Counted from the first letter of the stretch, positions 29,182-39,433 are shown. The stretch: 44,779 nt of DNA from Flavobacteriales bacterium (GCA_016780385.1 JADHLY010000011.1:1-44779), one strand, 5' to 3'. Notes: generated by a model not told the origin, from the sequence alone. A program made the numbers and translations.

Positions 29182-29997
29182 TTATTCAGCGGGTTTCTCG
29201 TCCTCGCCTTCGGCATCCTCTGCAGGCGCTTCCTCAGCAGCAGGCGCTTCCTCAGCGGCAGGCGCTTCCTCAGCGGCAGGCGCTTCTTCAGCAGCAGGTG
29301 CTTCTTCGGCAGCAGGCGCTTCCTCAGCAGCAGGCGCTTCTTCAGCAGCAGGCGCTTCCTCAGCAGCAGGCGCTTCCTCAGCAGCAGGCGCTTCTTCAGC
29401 AGCAGGCGCTTCCTCAGCAGCAGGCGCTTCTTCAGCAGCAGGCGCTTCCTCAGCAACAGGTGCTTCCTCAGCAACAGGTGCTTCCTCAGCAACAGGCGCC
29501 TCCTCAGCGGCAGACGCTGCTTCTACTGACACCTCCTCTGCGGCTGCAGCCTCAGCGGCAGCAGCTGGAGCAGCAGCGCCTCCTCGGCGTGAGCGGCGGC
29601 TGCGCTTGCGCTTGGACTTCGCCTCGTTTCCATAGAGCTCATTGAAGTCAACGAGCTCGATGATGCACATCTCGGCGTTGTCACCCAAACGGTTGCCCAC
29701 GCGAATGATCCGCGTGTAGCCACCTTCGCGAGCGGACACCTTGGGACCAACCTCCGTAAACAGCTCCGCCACAGCATTCTTGTCCCGCAAGTAGCGGAAG
29801 CAAATGCGACGGTTGTGGGTGGAATCCTCCTTGGAGCGGTTCACGAGGGGCTCAACGAAACCACGCATCGCCTTGGCCTTCGCCAAGGTTGTCGTGATCC
29901 GCTTGTGCTCGATCAGGCTGCAGGCCATATTGGCCATCATCGCCTTCCTGTGCGCGGTCTTGCGACCGAGGTGGTTGAATTTCTTTCCGTGTCTCAT
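29182..29997 (-). CDS. rplQ: 50S ribosomal protein L17 with long repeat tail
   Basis: A 271-residue protein. Residues 1 to about 127 are a normal L17 ([20 protein letters not shown], then [17 protein letters not shown]) at the polypeptide exit side of the 50S subunit. A basic linker follows ([13 protein letters not shown], about 128-142), then an Ala-rich stretch, then about 96 residues made only of the hexapeptide [12 protein letters not shown] (about 163-258), and an acidic end ([12 protein letters not shown]). Short Ala/Glu/Pro tails on L17 are common in Bacteroidota, but here the tail is longer than the ribosomal core. It is the last gene of the ribosomal cluster, 24 bp after rpoA. Confidence 0.96.
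   Translation of the reverse strand: MRHGKKFNHLGRKTAHRKAMMANMACSLIEHKRITTTLAKAKAMRGFVEPLVNRSKEDSTHNRRICFRYLRDKNAVAELFTEVGPKVSAREGGYTRIIRVGNRLGDNAEMCIIELVDFNELYGNEAKSKRKRSRRSRRGGAAAPAAAAEAAAAEEVSVEAASAAEEAPVAEEAPVAEEAPVAEEAPAAEEAPAAEEAPAAEEAPAAEEAPAAEEAPAAEEAPAAEEAPAAEEAPAAEEAPAAEEAPAAEEAPAAEEAPAEDAEGEDEKPAE
29225..29512 (-). repeat. 16 x 18-bp in-frame minisatellite in rplQ
   Basis: Sixteen contiguous 18-bp units (consensus on the plus strand GGCGCTTCCTCAGCAGCA) with no spacers. Variation between units is confined to a few positions: CTTCC/CTTCT, AGCAGCA/AGCGGCA/AGCAACA and GGC/GGT. Three neighbouring units share AGCAACA and encode Val instead of Ala, suggesting local unit duplication. All units keep the L17 frame. 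Confidence 0.97.
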
Positions 29998-30021
29998 AAT
30001 GACGGACGTTTAGGTCGCGAA

Positions 30022-31014
30022 TTACTCCGCGTCCAACTTGTACTTGCTGACGTTCATGCCGAATTGCAGGCCCTTGCTCTCTACAAGGTCCTCGAGCTCG
30101 GTCAAGCTCTTCTTGCCGAAGTTGCGGAACTTCAACAGGTCGTTCTTGTTGTACGCGACCAGGTCACCGAGTGAATCGATGTCCGCTGCTTTCAAGCAGT
30201 TCAAGGCACGCACGCTCAGATCCATGTCGACCAATTTCGTCTTGAGGAGATGACGCATGTGGAGTGAGCTCTCATCGAGTTCCTCCGATTCGTTCTTCTC
30301 CACAAAGTCGAGGGTGATCCGCTCTTCGCTGAACAGCATGAAGTGCTCAATCAGAATCCGGGCCGCTTCTTGCAAAGCATCCTTGGGAGAAATCGAACCG
30401 TCACATTGCAGCTCGATGACGAGCTTCTCATAGTCCGTCTTCTGCTCCACACGGAAGTTCTCCACTTCGTACTTGACGTTGCGGATCGGCGTGAAAATGG
30501 AGTCGATGAAGATGGTATCGACCGTAGACTCTTCGTTGCGGTTCTCATCGGCAGGCACGTATCCACGTCCCTTTTCGATGCGCATCTCCATGTTCAACTG
30601 AACCCCTGAATCGAGGTTGCAGATGACGTGGTCGGGGTTCATCACCTGGAAGGCGGATGTGAACTTACCGATGTCTCCGGCTACAAATGCATCTTGACCT
30701 CCGATGACGATGTTGACCACTTCGTGATCCACGTCTTCAATCTGGCGCTTGAATCGCACCTGCTTGAGGTTGAGCACCATTTCGGTGACATCCTCTACAA
30801 CCCCTTTGATGGTGCTGAATTCGTGTTCTACACCTTCGATGCGGAGTTGGGTGATGGCATAACCCTCCAAGCTGGAGAGCATGATGCGGCGGAGCGCATT
30901 GCCGATGGTCACGCCAAATCCTGGCTCCAAGGGACGGAATTCAAACCGTCCGCTGAAGTCATCGGACTCAAGCATGATGACCTTGTCTGGCTGCTGAAAA
31001 TCGAAAATCGCCAT
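30022..31014 (-). CDS. rpoA: RNA polymerase alpha subunit
   Basis: A 330-residue subunit. The N-terminal domain (about 1-230; [22 protein letters not shown]-type assembly region starting with [12 protein letters not shown]) drives dimerisation and core assembly. After a linker, the C-terminal domain (about 250-320) has [14 protein letters not shown], including Arg268 at the position of the UP-element-contacting arginine, and [10 protein letters not shown]. It is full length. It lies between rpsD and rplQ, the standard alpha-operon order. Confidence 0.98.
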   Translation of the reverse strand: MAIFDFQQPDKVIMLESDDFSGRFEFRPLEPGFGVTIGNALRRIMLSSLEGYAITQLRIEGVEHEFSTIKGVVEDVTEMVLNLKQVRFKRQIEDVDHEVVNIVIGGQDAFVAGDIGKFTSAFQVMNPDHVICNLDSGVQLNMEMRIEKGRGYVPADENRNEESTVDTIFIDSIFTPIRNVKYEVENFRVEQKTDYEKLVIELQCDGSISPKDALQEAARILIEHFMLFSEERITLDFVEKNESEELDESSLHMRHLLKTKLVDMDLSVRALNCLKAADIDSLGDLVAYNKNDLLKFRNFGKKSLTELEDLVESKGLQFGMNVSKYKLDAE

Positions 31015-31035
31015 TTCGGATGTGCTGGTTTGTGA

Positions 31036-31641
31036 TTACTTACTGTAGAGCTCAACGATGAGAGACTCCTTGATGTTCTCAGGAATCTGATCCCTGCTTG
31101 GGACGGCGATCACCGTACCTGCGAGGGCATTGCCATCCCAATCGAGCCATTCGTGGCGCTGACCCCCTGAGGCCAAGGCACCGGTTACAACTTCCAAGGA
31201 CTTGGACTTTTCCCGCACGGCTACGACGTCACCAGGACGCACGCGGTAGGACGGAATGTTGACCACTTTGCCATTTACCGTGACGTGCTTGTGTCCGACC
31301 AACTGGCGGGCACCACGGCGTGTAGGGCTCATGTTCAAACGGAAAACGATGTTGTCCAATCGCAACTCACAGAACTGAAGGAGGACCTCACCTGTGATGC
31401 CGGGCTTCGCCTGAGCGCGCTCGAACATGTTGCGGAATTGACGCTCAAGGATGCCGTAGGTATACTTCGCCTTCTGCTTCTCAGCGAGCTGGACGGAATA
31501 CTCTGACTCCTTTTTGCGGCGGCGATTGGGGCCGTGCTGGCCGGGTCCATAAGGACGGCGCTCGAGTGCCTTGTCTGGGCCAAAAATGGCCTCCTTGAAT
31601 CGGCGGGTGATCTTGGACTTGGGTCCGCGGTAACGTGCCAT
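31036..31641 (-). CDS. rpsD: 30S ribosomal protein S4
   Basis: A 201-residue primary 16S-binding protein. The N-terminus [15 protein letters not shown] lacks the zinc-binding cysteines found in many S4 proteins, so this is the Zn-free form. The S4 RNA-binding domain spans about 93-155 ([19 protein letters not shown], then [19 protein letters not shown]). In many bacteria S4 represses its own operon; no target structure was sought here. Confidence 0.98.
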   Translation of the reverse strand: MARYRGPKSKITRRFKEAIFGPDKALERRPYGPGQHGPNRRRKKESEYSVQLAEKQKAKYTYGILERQFRNMFERAQAKPGITGEVLLQFCELRLDNIVFRLNMSPTRRGARQLVGHKHVTVNGKVVNIPSYRVRPGDVVAVREKSKSLEVVTGALASGGQRHEWLDWDGNALAGTVIAVPSRDQIPENIKESLIVELYSK

Positions 31642-31675
31642 AATGTCTTGCTTGTTTCTTTACGGTTCCCTGGAA

Positions 31676-32062
31676 TCAGACGCGGCGGTGCTTGGGGGGG
31701 CGGCAGCCGTTGTGAGGCATGGGCGTGATGTCCATGATCTCCATCACTTCAATCCCCATGTTGTGCAAGGTGCGGATGGCGCTCTCGCGGCCACTGCCGG
31801 GTCCTTTCACGAAGACCTTGACCTTCTTCAGGCCATACTCCATGGCTTCCTTGCCACAATCCTCAGCAGCGCACTGCGCAGCGTAAGGCGTGTTCTTCTT
31901 GGAACCGCGGAATCCCATCTTGCCGGAGCTGGACCAGGAAATAACCTGCCCAGTGGCATTCGTGAGGGAAATGATGATGTTGTTGAAGGAGGCGTGAATG
32001 TGGGCTTGGCCCACGGCATCCACTTTGACCTTCTTCTTCGTCTTTTTGGTGGTTTTGGCCAT
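31676..32062 (-). CDS. rpsK: 30S ribosomal protein S11
   Basis: A 128-residue platform protein beginning with a short Lys/Thr tail ([16 protein letters not shown]). The core [20 protein letters not shown] and the conserved C-terminus [11 protein letters not shown] are present. The gap of 48 bp to rpsM is the largest in the cluster and shows no hairpin with a T-tract. Confidence 0.98.
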   Translation of the reverse strand: MAKTTKKTKKKVKVDAVGQAHIHASFNNIIISLTNATGQVISWSSSGKMGFRGSKKNTPYAAQCAAEDCGKEAMEYGLKKVKVFVKGPGSGRESAIRTLHNMGIEVMEIMDITPMPHNGCRPPKHRRV

Positions 32063-32110
32063 CTTTTAGGGGAGTTGATCGATTCGGCGTCCCTGGTCAG
32101 GGACAGAGAA

Positions 32111-32476
32111 TTACTTCTTCTTGTTTGCGACTGTCTTCCGCTTTCCCTTACGGGTACGGGAGTTGTTCTTGGTGCGCTGTCCGCGGAGGGGCAGTCCCAA
32201 ACGGTGACGGATGCCACGCTGGCAACCAATGTCCATCAATCGCTTGATGTTCATCTGGACTTCAGAGCGAAGCTCACCTTCAACGCGGATCTCTGAGATG
32301 ATCTCGCGGATTTTGGTGATTTCGTCGTCGGACCAATCCTGTACACGCTTGTCCTCGGAAACCGAGGCCTTGCTGAGAATGTCCTCGGCGCGTGAGCGAC
32401 CAATGCCGTAGACGTACGTCAAGGCGATCACTCCTCGCTTATTCCGTGGGATGTCGATTCCGGAGATTCGGGCCAT
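32111..32476 (-). CDS. rpsM: 30S ribosomal protein S13
   Basis: A 121-residue head protein that contacts the P-site tRNA and 50S bridges. The helix-turn-helix region [19 protein letters not shown] is followed by GIGRSRA, the conserved [15 protein letters not shown] and a lysine-rich tail ending NKKK. Confidence 0.98.
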   Translation of the reverse strand: MARISGIDIPRNKRGVIALTYVYGIGRSRAEDILSKASVSEDKRVQDWSDDEITKIREIISEIRVEGELRSEVQMNIKRLMDIGCQRGIRHRLGLPLRGQRTKNNSRTRKGKRKTVANKKK

Positions 32477-32501
32477 GGTGGTTGCGTTTTAGCTCCAGGG
32501 A

Positions 32502-32618
32502 TTAACCCTGACGCTGCTTGAATTTGGGGTTCTTCTTATTGATGACAAAGAGTCGTCCCTTGCGTCGGACGATCTTGCAATCCGCTGAGCGGACCTTGAG
32601 GGAAGCACGGGTCTTCAT
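32502..32618 (-). CDS. rpmJ: 50S ribosomal protein L36
   Basis: A 38-residue protein read directly from the bases ([16 protein letters not shown], then [15 protein letters not shown]). Only one of the usual zinc ligands (Cys14) remains; the others read Ser11, Asn26/27 and Phe in place of His. This is the Zn-free (C-) form normally found in Bacteroidota. It sits between infA and rpsM as expected. Confidence 0.97.
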   Translation of the reverse strand: MKTRASLKVRSADCKIVRRKGRLFVINKKNPKFKQRQG

Positions 32619-32632
32619 ATCGGTCTGATTTC

Positions 32633-32851
32633 TTATTTGTATCGAAAGGAAATGCGGCCTTTGCTCAGGTCGTATGGACTCATGTCCACACGTACCCTGT
32701 CTCCGGGAAGAATCTTGATATAGAACTTCCTCATCTTTCCGGAAATGTGCGCCGTGATGACGTGACCGTTCTCCAGCTCTACGCGGAACATGGCGTTCCC
32801 GAGGGCTTCAGTGATGGTACCGTCTTGCGTTATCGACGCTTGCTTGGCCAT
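32633..32851 (-). CDS. infA: translation initiation factor IF-1
   Basis: A 72-residue single OB-fold that binds the A site of the 30S subunit during initiation. Typical elements are [54 protein letters not shown] and the C-terminal FRYK. It lies between map and rpmJ. Confidence 0.98.
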   Translation of the reverse strand: MAKQASITQDGTITEALGNAMFRVELENGHVITAHISGKMRKFYIKILPGDRVRVDMSPYDLSKGRISFRYK

Positions 32852-32888
32852 GGATGTGTGTTTTCCGTTTCGTTTATGTTATGACGCC

Positions 32889-33686
32889 TCAATCCTTCTG
32901 CACTGCCCCGAGGGCCTCCTCAATCCACTTGAATGTCGAAAGAACTTCTGCTTTGCCTTCGCGCACGACAACGTCGTGTTCGAAGTGGGCACTCGGCAAG
33001 CCGTCTGCGGTGGCAATGGTCCAGCCATCGCTTTCCTGCACGACTTCCTTGCGCCCGAGGGTGATCATGGGCTCAATGGCGAGCACCATGCCCTCCACGA
33101 GTTTGATGCCGTTGCCCGGACGCCCATAATTGGGCACTTCCGGCGGCTCGTGCAGGTTGGACCCCACACCATGACCTACCAACTCCCTGACCACTCCGAA
33201 GCCTGAAGCCTCGGCATGCTCTTGGACGGCCCATCCGATGTCACCGATGCGGTTGCCCGCAATGGTTTCTGCAATGGCGTCCTCCAGGCATTCCTGCGTC
33301 ACCTGCAAGAGGCGGCGCACCTCCGGTCTGACTTCGCCCACCATGAAGGTGTATGCGCTGTCGCCGTAGTAGCCTTCCTTGAGCACCCCGCAATCGATGG
33401 AGACAATGTCGCCTTCTTGCAAGGGGTCGTCGTTGGGAATTCCGTGCACCACATGGTGGTTTACGGAGGCACAGAGCGTAGCAGGGAAACCGTTGTATCC
33501 TTTGAACCCCGGTTCTGCACCGTGGTCCCGGATGAAGGTCTCTGCTACCCGATCCAATTCCGCGGTGGTCACACCGGGTTGGATCAGCTTGGCTACTTCA
33601 GCCAAGGTTCTTCCGACAAGTAAAGAACTCGTTCGGAGCAACTCGATTTCGGATTCGGTTCGAACCTGTATCCGTCCTCTCGCCAT
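32889..33686 (-). CDS. map: type I methionine aminopeptidase
   Basis: A 265-residue pita-bread metalloprotease that removes the initiator Met. All metal ligands are present: Asp98, Asp109, His172 (GHGVGSNLHE), Glu205 (AIEPM) and Glu236 (HFEHDV), with the substrate-contacting His81 in VHGIP. There is no N-terminal zinc finger, so it is type Ia. It follows secY after 6 bp; adk, often found between them in other phyla, is absent. Confidence 0.98.
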   Translation of the reverse strand: MARGRIQVRTESEIELLRTSSLLVGRTLAEVAKLIQPGVTTAELDRVAETFIRDHGAEPGFKGYNGFPATLCASVNHHVVHGIPNDDPLQEGDIVSIDCGVLKEGYYGDSAYTFMVGEVRPEVRRLLQVTQECLEDAIAETIAGNRIGDIGWAVQEHAEASGFGVVRELVGHGVGSNLHEPPEVPNYGRPGNGIKLVEGMVLAIEPMITLGRKEVVQESDGWTIATADGLPSAHFEHDVVVREGKAEVLSTFKWIEEALGAVQKD

Positions 33687-33692
33687 TCCTGA

Positions 33693-35045
33693 TTAGCCTG
33701 CCATTCCGCTCACACTCGTCCCTTGACGGCCCCGGAGCTTTCCGGATTCCATCAGGGAGTCATATTGACGGGACAACAAGTAGCTTTCAATTTGCTGGAG
33801 CGTGTCGAGAATGACACCCACCATGATCAGCAGCGAAGTGCCACCGAAGAAAATGCTGAACGCCTGCGCATGGGTCAGGTTCAGCGTGAATACGATTGCG
33901 GGCAGAATCGCGATCAACCCGAGGAAGATGGCGCCTGGCAACGTGATCTTGGAAATGACGTTGTCGAGGAACTGCATCGTGGGACGACCGGGCTTCACAC
34001 CAGGGACGAAGTTGTTCTGACGCTTCAGGTCGTCCGCCATTTGTTGCGGATTCACCGTAATGGCCGTGTAGAAATACGTGAAGGCCACAATCATCAGGAA
34101 GAACAGCATGTTGTACCAGAAACCGTTGAAGTCTCCGAGGGCAATGAGCACTTCGTTGTCAGCCAAGCTCTCGTTCTGCGTGAGGTAGAGCGGCACGAAC
34201 ATGATCGCCTGGGCGAAGATGATGGGCATCACCCCGCTGGAGTTCACCTTCAACGGGATGTAGCTGCGCGCAGCAGCACCCTGTGGCATGTATGAACCTG
34301 GATTGGCTTGCAAGCGCGTCATCTCCACCGGCACCTTGCGGACCGCTTGGACAAGGGCCACTGAAAGACCAATGACCACAAGCAAAGCTGCAATCTCCAC
34401 GAGGAAGAAGAAGAAGTTAGTGTCGGGGTGATTGAACTCCTGGATGATGGCCTGCGGGAACGTGGCAATGATGCCGATCATAATCAGCAAGCTGATGCCG
34501 TTGCCCACACCGCGTTCCGTGATGCGCTCACCGAGGTACATGATGAGCAAGGTGCTCGATGTCAAAATGAGCACAGCGCTGAACCACCAGAAACCTGAGG
34601 CGTCTGCAACAGCACCGGGAACGGAAACCACTGATGACGCCAAGTAACCTGGAGCCTGCACCAACGTGATGGCGATGGTCAGGAAGCGGGTCCACTGGTT
34701 GATTTTCTTCCGGCCACTCTCGCCTTCGGACTGCATCTTCTGGATGGTTGGCACAGCCAATCCCATCAACTGCATGATGATGCTCGCCGAGATGTAAGGC
34801 ATGATGCCCAACGCGAAAATGGAGGCGCGGGAGAATGCACCACCTGTGAACAGGGAAAGAATGCTCCCGAGGCCACCGCCACCGAGGGCGCTCATCTGCT
34901 CCTGCAGCGCATCACTGTCAACGCCGGGGATGACGATGAAGCTACCGATGCGGTACACCAAGATGAAACCGAGGGTAATGCCGAGGCGCTTCCGCAATTC
35001 CTCATGGGCCCAGATGTCCCGGAGTTTTTTGAAAAACCTACCCAT
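33693..35045 (-). CDS. secY: preprotein translocase subunit SecY
   Basis: A 450-residue channel subunit of the SecYEG translocon with ten predicted membrane helices. Recognisable parts are the N-terminal amphipathic helix (RDIWAHEELRKRLGITLGF), the plug region after YRIGSFIVIPGVD, the GIMPYISASIIMQL helix with WTRF loop, ERGVGNGISLLI, and the last helix before DSLMESGKLRGRQG. It is needed to export the signal-peptide proteins encoded elsewhere in the window. Confidence 0.98.
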   Translation of the reverse strand: MGRFFKKLRDIWAHEELRKRLGITLGFILVYRIGSFIVIPGVDSDALQEQMSALGGGGLGSILSLFTGGAFSRASIFALGIMPYISASIIMQLMGLAVPTIQKMQSEGESGRKKINQWTRFLTIAITLVQAPGYLASSVVSVPGAVADASGFWWFSAVLILTSSTLLIMYLGERITERGVGNGISLLIMIGIIATFPQAIIQEFNHPDTNFFFFLVEIAALLVVIGLSVALVQAVRKVPVEMTRLQANPGSYMPQGAAARSYIPLKVNSSGVMPIIFAQAIMFVPLYLTQNESLADNEVLIALGDFNGFWYNMLFFLMIVAFTYFYTAITVNPQQMADDLKRQNNFVPGVKPGRPTMQFLDNVISKITLPGAIFLGLIAILPAIVFTLNLTHAQAFSIFFGGTSLLIMVGVILDTLQQIESYLLSRQYDSLMESGKLRGRQGTSVSGMAG

Positions 35046-35048
35046 GGC

Positions 35049-35498
35049 TTATTGGATTGCTTCGATGCTACCGCCAGCGCCTTCGATGGCCGCTTGAGCA
35101 GAAGCTGAAAATTTGTGAGCCGTGACCTTGATGCCTGCCTTGAGCTCTCCGCGTCCGAGCACCTTCACGAGGTCCTTCTTCTGGGCGAGTCCATTCTCCA
35201 CGAGGAGGGCTGGCGTGATTTCAGTCAGGGATTTGCGGTCGATCAATTCCTGGAGGGTGTCCAGGTTGATGCCCTTGTACTCCGCACGGTTTGGGTTCTT
35301 GAAACCAAACTTGGGAACACGGCGTTGGAGCGGCATCTGACCGCCCTCAAAACCAATCTTGGACTTGTAACCGGAACGGGACTTCGCGCCCTTGTGACCG
35401 CGTGTAGAGGTTCCTCCGTGTCCGGAGCCCTCACCACGACCAACTCGCTTGCGCTGCTTGATGGAACCCTTTGCCGGCTTGAGGCTATTGAGATTCAT
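35049..35498 (-). CDS. rplO: 50S ribosomal protein L15
   Basis: A 149-residue protein. The glycine- and arginine-rich extended N-terminus ([21 protein letters not shown]) threads into 23S rRNA, and the globular part ends in [17 protein letters not shown]. It starts 18 bp after the rpmD stop; secY follows 3 bp downstream. Confidence 0.98.
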   Translation of the reverse strand: MNLNSLKPAKGSIKQRKRVGRGEGSGHGGTSTRGHKGAKSRSGYKSKIGFEGGQMPLQRRVPKFGFKNPNRAEYKGINLDTLQELIDRKSLTEITPALLVENGLAQKKDLVKVLGRGELKAGIKVTAHKFSASAQAAIEGAGGSIEAIQ

Positions 35499-35516
35499 GT
35501 TTGTGCTGGATGGGGA

Positions 35517-35696
35517 TTATTGTTCTTCAACCTTGACGAGGTGGTTCACCTTGCGCACCATTCCCAAAATCTGGGGGGTGGCTTCGTGCTCCACAGGGTT
35601 GTGCAATTTCTTGAGTCCGAGCGCTTGGAGCGTGAGCTTCTGGCGCTTGGGACGGTTGATGGCGCTGCGCACCTGGGTGATCTTAATCTTGGCCAT
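35517..35696 (-). CDS. rpmD: 50S ribosomal protein L30
   Basis: A 59-residue protein translated by hand from the bases (MAKIKITQVRSAINRPKRQK, then LGLKKLHN and GMVRKVNHLVKVEEQ). It has the compact L30 fold of usual bacterial length and occupies the usual position between rpsE and rplO. Confidence 0.97.
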   Translation of the reverse strand: MAKIKITQVRSAINRPKRQKLTLQALGLKKLHNPVEHEATPQILGMVRKVNHLVKVEEQ

Positions 35697-35701
35697 GGTG
35701 C

Positions 35702-36232
35702 TTATCCGTTGAATACGCGGTTGACTGAGATGCCACGCAATTCGGCTACGTCAGATGCACTGCGCATCATCGTGAGGGCCTTAAATGTGGCCTTGACCAC
35801 ATTCTGCGTGTTGGATGAACCCAAAGACTTCGCGAGCACGTCCTTGATGCCTGCGCTCTCGAGCACGGCGCGCATGGCGCCTCCGGCGATCACACCCGTA
35901 CCTGGGGAAGCGGGCTTGACCAGTACACGGGCTCCGGCGTACACGGCCTCCTGAGCGTGGGGAACGGTACCATTGATCACGGGAACCTCGACCATGTTCT
36001 TCTTGGCATCCTCGATGCCCTTCTGAATGGCGGTCACGACCTCCCGGCTGCGGCCTGAGCCGTGGCCCACTTTGCCCTTCTCGTCGCCAACGACGACGAT
36101 ACCAGTGAACGTAAAAGTACGTCCACCTTTGGTGGTCTTGGTCGAACGGTTGATCGTCACCAAGCGGTCCTTGATGTCGCTTTCCGGCTGGTTGTTCCGG
36201 TCGTCACGCCGACGGTTGTTGTTGTCTCTCAT
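35702..36232 (-). CDS. rpsE: 30S ribosomal protein S5
   Basis: A 176-residue protein of the decoding region. A hydrophilic Asn/Arg/Asp-rich N-terminal tail ([19 protein letters not shown]) precedes the double-stranded-RNA-binding-like domain ([19 protein letters not shown]) and the C-terminal domain ([23 protein letters not shown]). The frame is open 13 codons upstream, into the gap after rplR; the ATG at 36232 avoids overlapping rplR and fits the family start. Confidence 0.97.
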   Translation of the reverse strand: MRDNNNRRRDDRNNQPESDIKDRLVTINRSTKTTKGGRTFTFTGIVVVGDEKGKVGHGSGRSREVVTAIQKGIEDAKKNMVEVPVINGTVPHAQEAVYAGARVLVKPASPGTGVIAGGAMRAVLESAGIKDVLAKSLGSSNTQNVVKATFKALTMMRSASDVAELRGISVNRVFNG

Positions 36233-36239
36233 GATGGCT

Positions 36240-36599
36240 TCAGAATTTGAGGCCGCCTTCGCGAGCGGCATCGGCGAGGTTCTTCACACGGCCGTGGTAG
36301 AGGTAACCGTTGCGGTCAAATACCACGTTTTCGATTCCGGCGGCCTTGGCAGCTTCCGCAATCTTCGTTCCCACCAACTTGGCCTGGTCGATCTTGGCCA
36401 CGCCCTGGGACTCAGGGATGGCACGCGAGCTGGCGCTGGCGAGGGTCTTGCCGGACAAATCGTCCACGACCTGCGCGTAGATCTGCTTGTTCGAACGGTA
36501 CACGGAGAGGCGCGGGCGCTCTGCCGTTCCGCTGATTTTGCCACGGATGCGCGCCTTGATGCGCATGCGGGTCTTGAGTTTCTTGCTGGCTACAGACAT
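36240..36599 (-). CDS. rplR: 50S ribosomal protein L18
   Basis: A 119-residue 5S-rRNA-binding protein. Characteristic segments are [30 protein letters not shown], split here around RPRLSVYRS, and the C-terminal [24 protein letters not shown]. It lies 11 bp after rplF. Confidence 0.97.
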   Translation of the reverse strand: MSVASKKLKTRMRIKARIRGKISGTAERPRLSVYRSNKQIYAQVVDDLSGKTLASASSRAIPESQGVAKIDQAKLVGTKIAEAAKAAGIENVVFDRNGYLYHGRVKNLADAAREGGLKF

Positions 36600-36610
36600 G
36601 GCGAATGCAA

Positions 36611-37162
36611 TTACTTGGCCGCGGACTTACCGGCCTTACGGCGGATGTACTCGTCGGTGAAGCGCACGCCCTTGCCCTTATATGGTTCAGGCTTGCGCAA
36701 TGAGCGGATCTTGGCGGCCACTGTTCCCAGCAGCTGCTTGTCGTGCGATTCGAGCGTCACTTTGGGATTAGAACCCTTCTGTGAGTCGGCGGTGATTTTG
36801 ATTTCCTTGGGCACTTCGATGATGATCGGATGGCTATAGCCCAAGGCCAAGGTCAATTGCTGACCGGAAGCCTGGGCACGAAATCCAACACCTACCAGCT
36901 CGAGTTCCTTCTTGTATCCGTTGGTCACACCTTCGACCATGCCCGCGCACAAAGAGCGGTACAAACCGTGCTTTGAGCGGTGGTCTGGCAAATCCGTGCT
37001 GCGGCTGAACAACACCTCGTTGTCCTTGAGCTCCACGCCGATCACAGGATCGAATGGCGTCTCGAGCTCACCTTTGGGGCCCTTCACCTTCATCACACCT
37101 CCTTCCACCGAAAAGGTGACTCCAGAAGGGATGGCTACGGGCGCATTTCCAATTCTTGACAT
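36611..37162 (-). CDS. rplF: 50S ribosomal protein L6
   Basis: A 183-residue protein made of two related alpha/beta domains near the factor-binding site. The start [15 protein letters not shown] and the C-terminal signature [20 protein letters not shown] are both present, and the length is normal. Confidence 0.98.
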   Translation of the reverse strand: MSRIGNAPVAIPSGVTFSVEGGVMKVKGPKGELETPFDPVIGVELKDNEVLFSRSTDLPDHRSKHGLYRSLCAGMVEGVTNGYKKELELVGVGFRAQASGQQLTLALGYSHPIIIEVPKEIKITADSQKGSNPKVTLESHDKQLLGTVAAKIRSLRKPEPYKGKGVRFTDEYIRRKAGKSAAK

Positions 37163-37180
37163 CTCGTTCTCTTTACTCGA

Positions 37181-37579
37181 TTAATACACGTAGCAAAGGA
37201 CCTCGCCACCGACATTCATGTGCTTGGCTTCCTTGTCGGTCATCACCCCCTTGGAGGTACTCACGATAGAAATGCCCAAACCGTTCAGAATCCGGGGCAT
37301 GTCCTCCGCACCACGGTAGGTGCGCAGTCCAGGCTTGCTCATCCGCTGCATCTCCGTGATGGCTGGACGGCGTGTCTTAGGGTGGTACTTCAAGGCCACC
37401 TTGATGGTGCCCTGGGGACCATCCTCCACAAACTTGTAGGAGAGAATGTATCCCTTGTCGAAGAGGATCTTGGTGATCTCCTTCTTCATGTTGGACGCAG
37501 GAATCTCCACCACTTTGTGGCCGGCCATTTGACCGTTACGGATGCGCGTCAGGAAATCGGCGATAGGATCTGAATGCAT
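37181..37579 (-). CDS. rpsH: 30S ribosomal protein S8
   Basis: A 132-residue 16S-binding protein. The N-terminus [14 protein letters not shown] and C-terminus [19 protein letters not shown], then VLCYVY, are typical. In enterobacteria S8 represses the spc operon by binding the L5 region; I did not test for a similar structure. Confidence 0.98.
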   Translation of the reverse strand: MHSDPIADFLTRIRNGQMAGHKVVEIPASNMKKEITKILFDKGYILSYKFVEDGPQGTIKVALKYHPKTRRPAITEMQRMSKPGLRTYRGAEDMPRILNGLGISIVSTSKGVMTDKEAKHMNVGGEVLCYVY

Positions 37580-37582
37580 GGC

Positions 37583-37852
37583 TTACCAGCTTGCTTTTTT
37601 CACTCCTGGGATCTTGCCCTCGAGTGCCATTTCACGGAACGTTACGCGGCTGATTCCAAACTGGCGCATGTAACCGCGGGGACGACCCGTCAGTTGGCAC
37701 CGGTTATGCAAACGAACCGGAGAAGAATTCTTGGGGAGCTTCTGCAAAGCATCCCAATCACCCGCCTCCTTCAATGCTTTGCGCTTGGCGGCGTATCGAG
37801 CGACGAGGCGCTCACGCTTGCGCTCACGCGCTTTCATGGATTCCTTAGCCAT
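37583..37852 (-). CDS. rpsN: 30S ribosomal protein S14 (zinc-free long form)
   Basis: An 89-residue protein of the long type. It has a single Cys ([20 protein letters not shown]) instead of the two CxxC pairs of the short zinc form. The length and C-terminus ([17 protein letters not shown]) match the usual Bacteroidota S14. It lies 6 bp after rplE. Confidence 0.98.
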   Translation of the reverse strand: MAKESMKARERKRERLVARYAAKRKALKEAGDWDALQKLPKNSSPVRLHNRCQLTGRPRGYMRQFGISRVTFREMALEGKIPGVKKASW

Positions 37853-37858
37853 ATCGTA

Positions 37859-38410
37859 TCAGTTCTTCTTGAAGGGGAAACCGAAAGCCGCGAGGAGCTC
37901 CTTGGCTTCCTCATTGGTGCGGGCATTCGTGACGATGGTGATGTGCATACCATTGAGGTGCTTCACCTTATCGAGGTCGATTTCCGGGAAAATGATTTGC
38001 TCTTGTATGCCGAAGCTGAAGTTGCCGCGGCCGTCAAAACCAGAGGCCTTCACACCTTGGAAGTCACGGGTACGGGGCAACGCCACATTGATCAGGCGGT
38101 CGAGGAACTCGTACATGCGCTCGCGGCGGAGCGTGATGCGCGCGCCCACGGGCATGCCCTTACGGAGTTTGAAGTTCGAGACGTCCTTCGTGGAGATGGT
38201 CGGCACGGCCCTCTGGCCACAAATCTGGCCGAGTTCCTCGATGGCCCCGTCCACAATCTTGCGGTCGGTAATGGCCTTGCCGAGGCCCTGGTTGAGACAG
38301 ATCTTCTCAATCTTGGGCACCTGCATGGAGCTCTTGTATTCGAAGCGCTCCTGGAGCTTGGGTACGACGTCGGTGTCGTACTGCTGCTTGAGTCGGGGTA
38401 CGTAGCTCAT
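37859..38410 (-). CDS. rplE: 50S ribosomal protein L5
   Basis: A 183-residue 5S-rRNA-binding protein. Typical parts are [40 protein letters not shown], and [18 protein letters not shown]. Its ATG overlaps the rplX stop by one base (TGATG). Confidence 0.98.
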   Translation of the reverse strand: MSYVPRLKQQYDTDVVPKLQERFEYKSSMQVPKIEKICLNQGLGKAITDRKIVDGAIEELGQICGQRAVPTISTKDVSNFKLRKGMPVGARITLRRERMYEFLDRLINVALPRTRDFQGVKASGFDGRGNFSFGIQEQIIFPEIDLDKVKHLNGMHITIVTNARTNEEAKELLAAFGFPFKKN

Positions 38411-38730
38411 CAGTTCAGCGTTTGATCGGATTTCTTACTGTAGCGGACCAGCTTACCATCGTCGCCGCGGCGGCGGCCGACGCGCGTAGTATCACCGTTT
38501 CCGTCTACTACCATCACGTTGGAGATGTGGATGGGGGCCTCTTTCTTTTCGATGCCACCCTGAGGATTGGTCGGACTGGGCTTGACGTGCTTCGTCACGA
38601 CGTTGACGCTTTCTACCAAAACGCGATCCTCCTTGCGGAGCACCTGCATTACAGTGCCGGTCTTGCCTTTGTTGCCGCCCGCGATCACCTTCACGGTATC
38701 GCCCTTCTTGATTTTGACTCGCTTGTACAT
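38410..38730 (-). CDS. rplX: 50S ribosomal protein L24
   Basis: A 106-residue early assembly protein. The KOW motif is at the N-terminus ([21 protein letters not shown]), followed by the exit-tunnel hairpin region ([19 protein letters not shown]). It is coupled to rplE by a one-base overlap. Confidence 0.98.
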   Translation of the reverse strand: MYKRVKIKKGDTVKVIAGGNKGKTGTVMQVLRKEDRVLVESVNVVTKHVKPSPTNPQGGIEKKEAPIHISNVMVVDGNGDTTRVGRRRGDDGKLVRYSKKSDQTLN

Positions 38731-38741
38731 GGTCTTGGGGT

Positions 38742-39110
38742 TCAGAGCACCTCAGGTGCGAGCGAAACAATTTTCATGAAGTCCTTGTCACGCAACTCCC
38801 TGGCCACAGGGCCGAAGATGCGCGTGCCGCGGATCTCGCCGGTTGCGTTGAGCAGGACACAGGCGTTGTCGTCAAAGCGGATGTAGGATCCGTCAGGACG
38901 GCGCACCGCCTTCTTGGTCCGAACGATAACCGCCTTGCTGACGGTTCCCTTCTTCACACCGCCATTGGGTGCCGCATCCTTCACGGTAACGACCACCTTG
39001 TCGCCGACGCTGGCGTAGCGCCGGCGCGTACCACCGAGCACGCGGATACACAGCACTTCACGTGCTCCGCTGTTGTCGGCGACATCCATCCGGGATTCTT
39101 GCTGGATCAT
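38742..39110 (-). CDS. rplN: 50S ribosomal protein L14
   Basis: A 122-residue protein at the subunit interface. The start [19 protein letters not shown] and the signature [20 protein letters not shown] are canonical, as is the end [12 protein letters not shown]. Confidence 0.98.
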   Translation of the reverse strand: MIQQESRMDVADNSGAREVLCIRVLGGTRRRYASVGDKVVVTVKDAAPNGGVKKGTVSKAVIVRTKKAVRRPDGSYIRFDDNACVLLNATGEIRGTRIFGPVARELRDKDFMKIVSLAPEVL

Positions 39111-39142
39111 GGCTCTTCAGTTTTCTTTTAGGAGGACCCTTA

Positions 39143-39433
39143 TTACTTGGCCCTTTCGATCACCTCGACGAGGCGCCAACACTTGTTCTTGCTCAAAGGA
39201 CGCGTCTCCATGATGCGTACCGTATCTCCGATGCCACAGGTATCCTGCTCATCGTGTGCGGTAAACTTCCGGGTACGCTTCACGAACTTGGAGTACTTAG
39301 GGTGCTTCTCCTTGTACTCGACCGTCACCGTGATGGTCTTCTGCATCTTATTGGAGGTGACGATGCCCTGACGCACCTTCCGGAGGTTGCGCTTGTCCGT
39401 GGACTGCTCAGTTGCGGTTTGCTCGGCGGTCAT
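39143..39433 (-). CDS. rpsQ: 30S ribosomal protein S17
   Basis: A 96-residue OB-fold protein. After a Thr/Glu/Gln-rich start comes [20 protein letters not shown], then [25 protein letters not shown], split here around GIGDTVRI. The GTG/ATG region overlaps the rpmC stop by 4 bp (ATGA). Confidence 0.97.
   Translation of the reverse strand: MTAEQTATEQSTDKRNLRKVRQGIVTSNKMQKTITVTVEYKEKHPKYSKFVKRTRKFTAHDEQDTCGIGDTVRIMETRPLSKNKCWRLVEVIERAK

Noticed and set aside
29225-29512. Possible CRISPR array
   Set aside because: The units are directly contiguous, 18 bp long, in frame and without spacers, so this is a coding minisatellite.
29104-29645. Plus-strand repeat proteins (LPQQQA-type and RRFLSS-type) opposite the L17 tail
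   Set aside because: They are other-frame readings of the 18-bp minisatellite; the minus-strand frame continues from a genuine L17 core.
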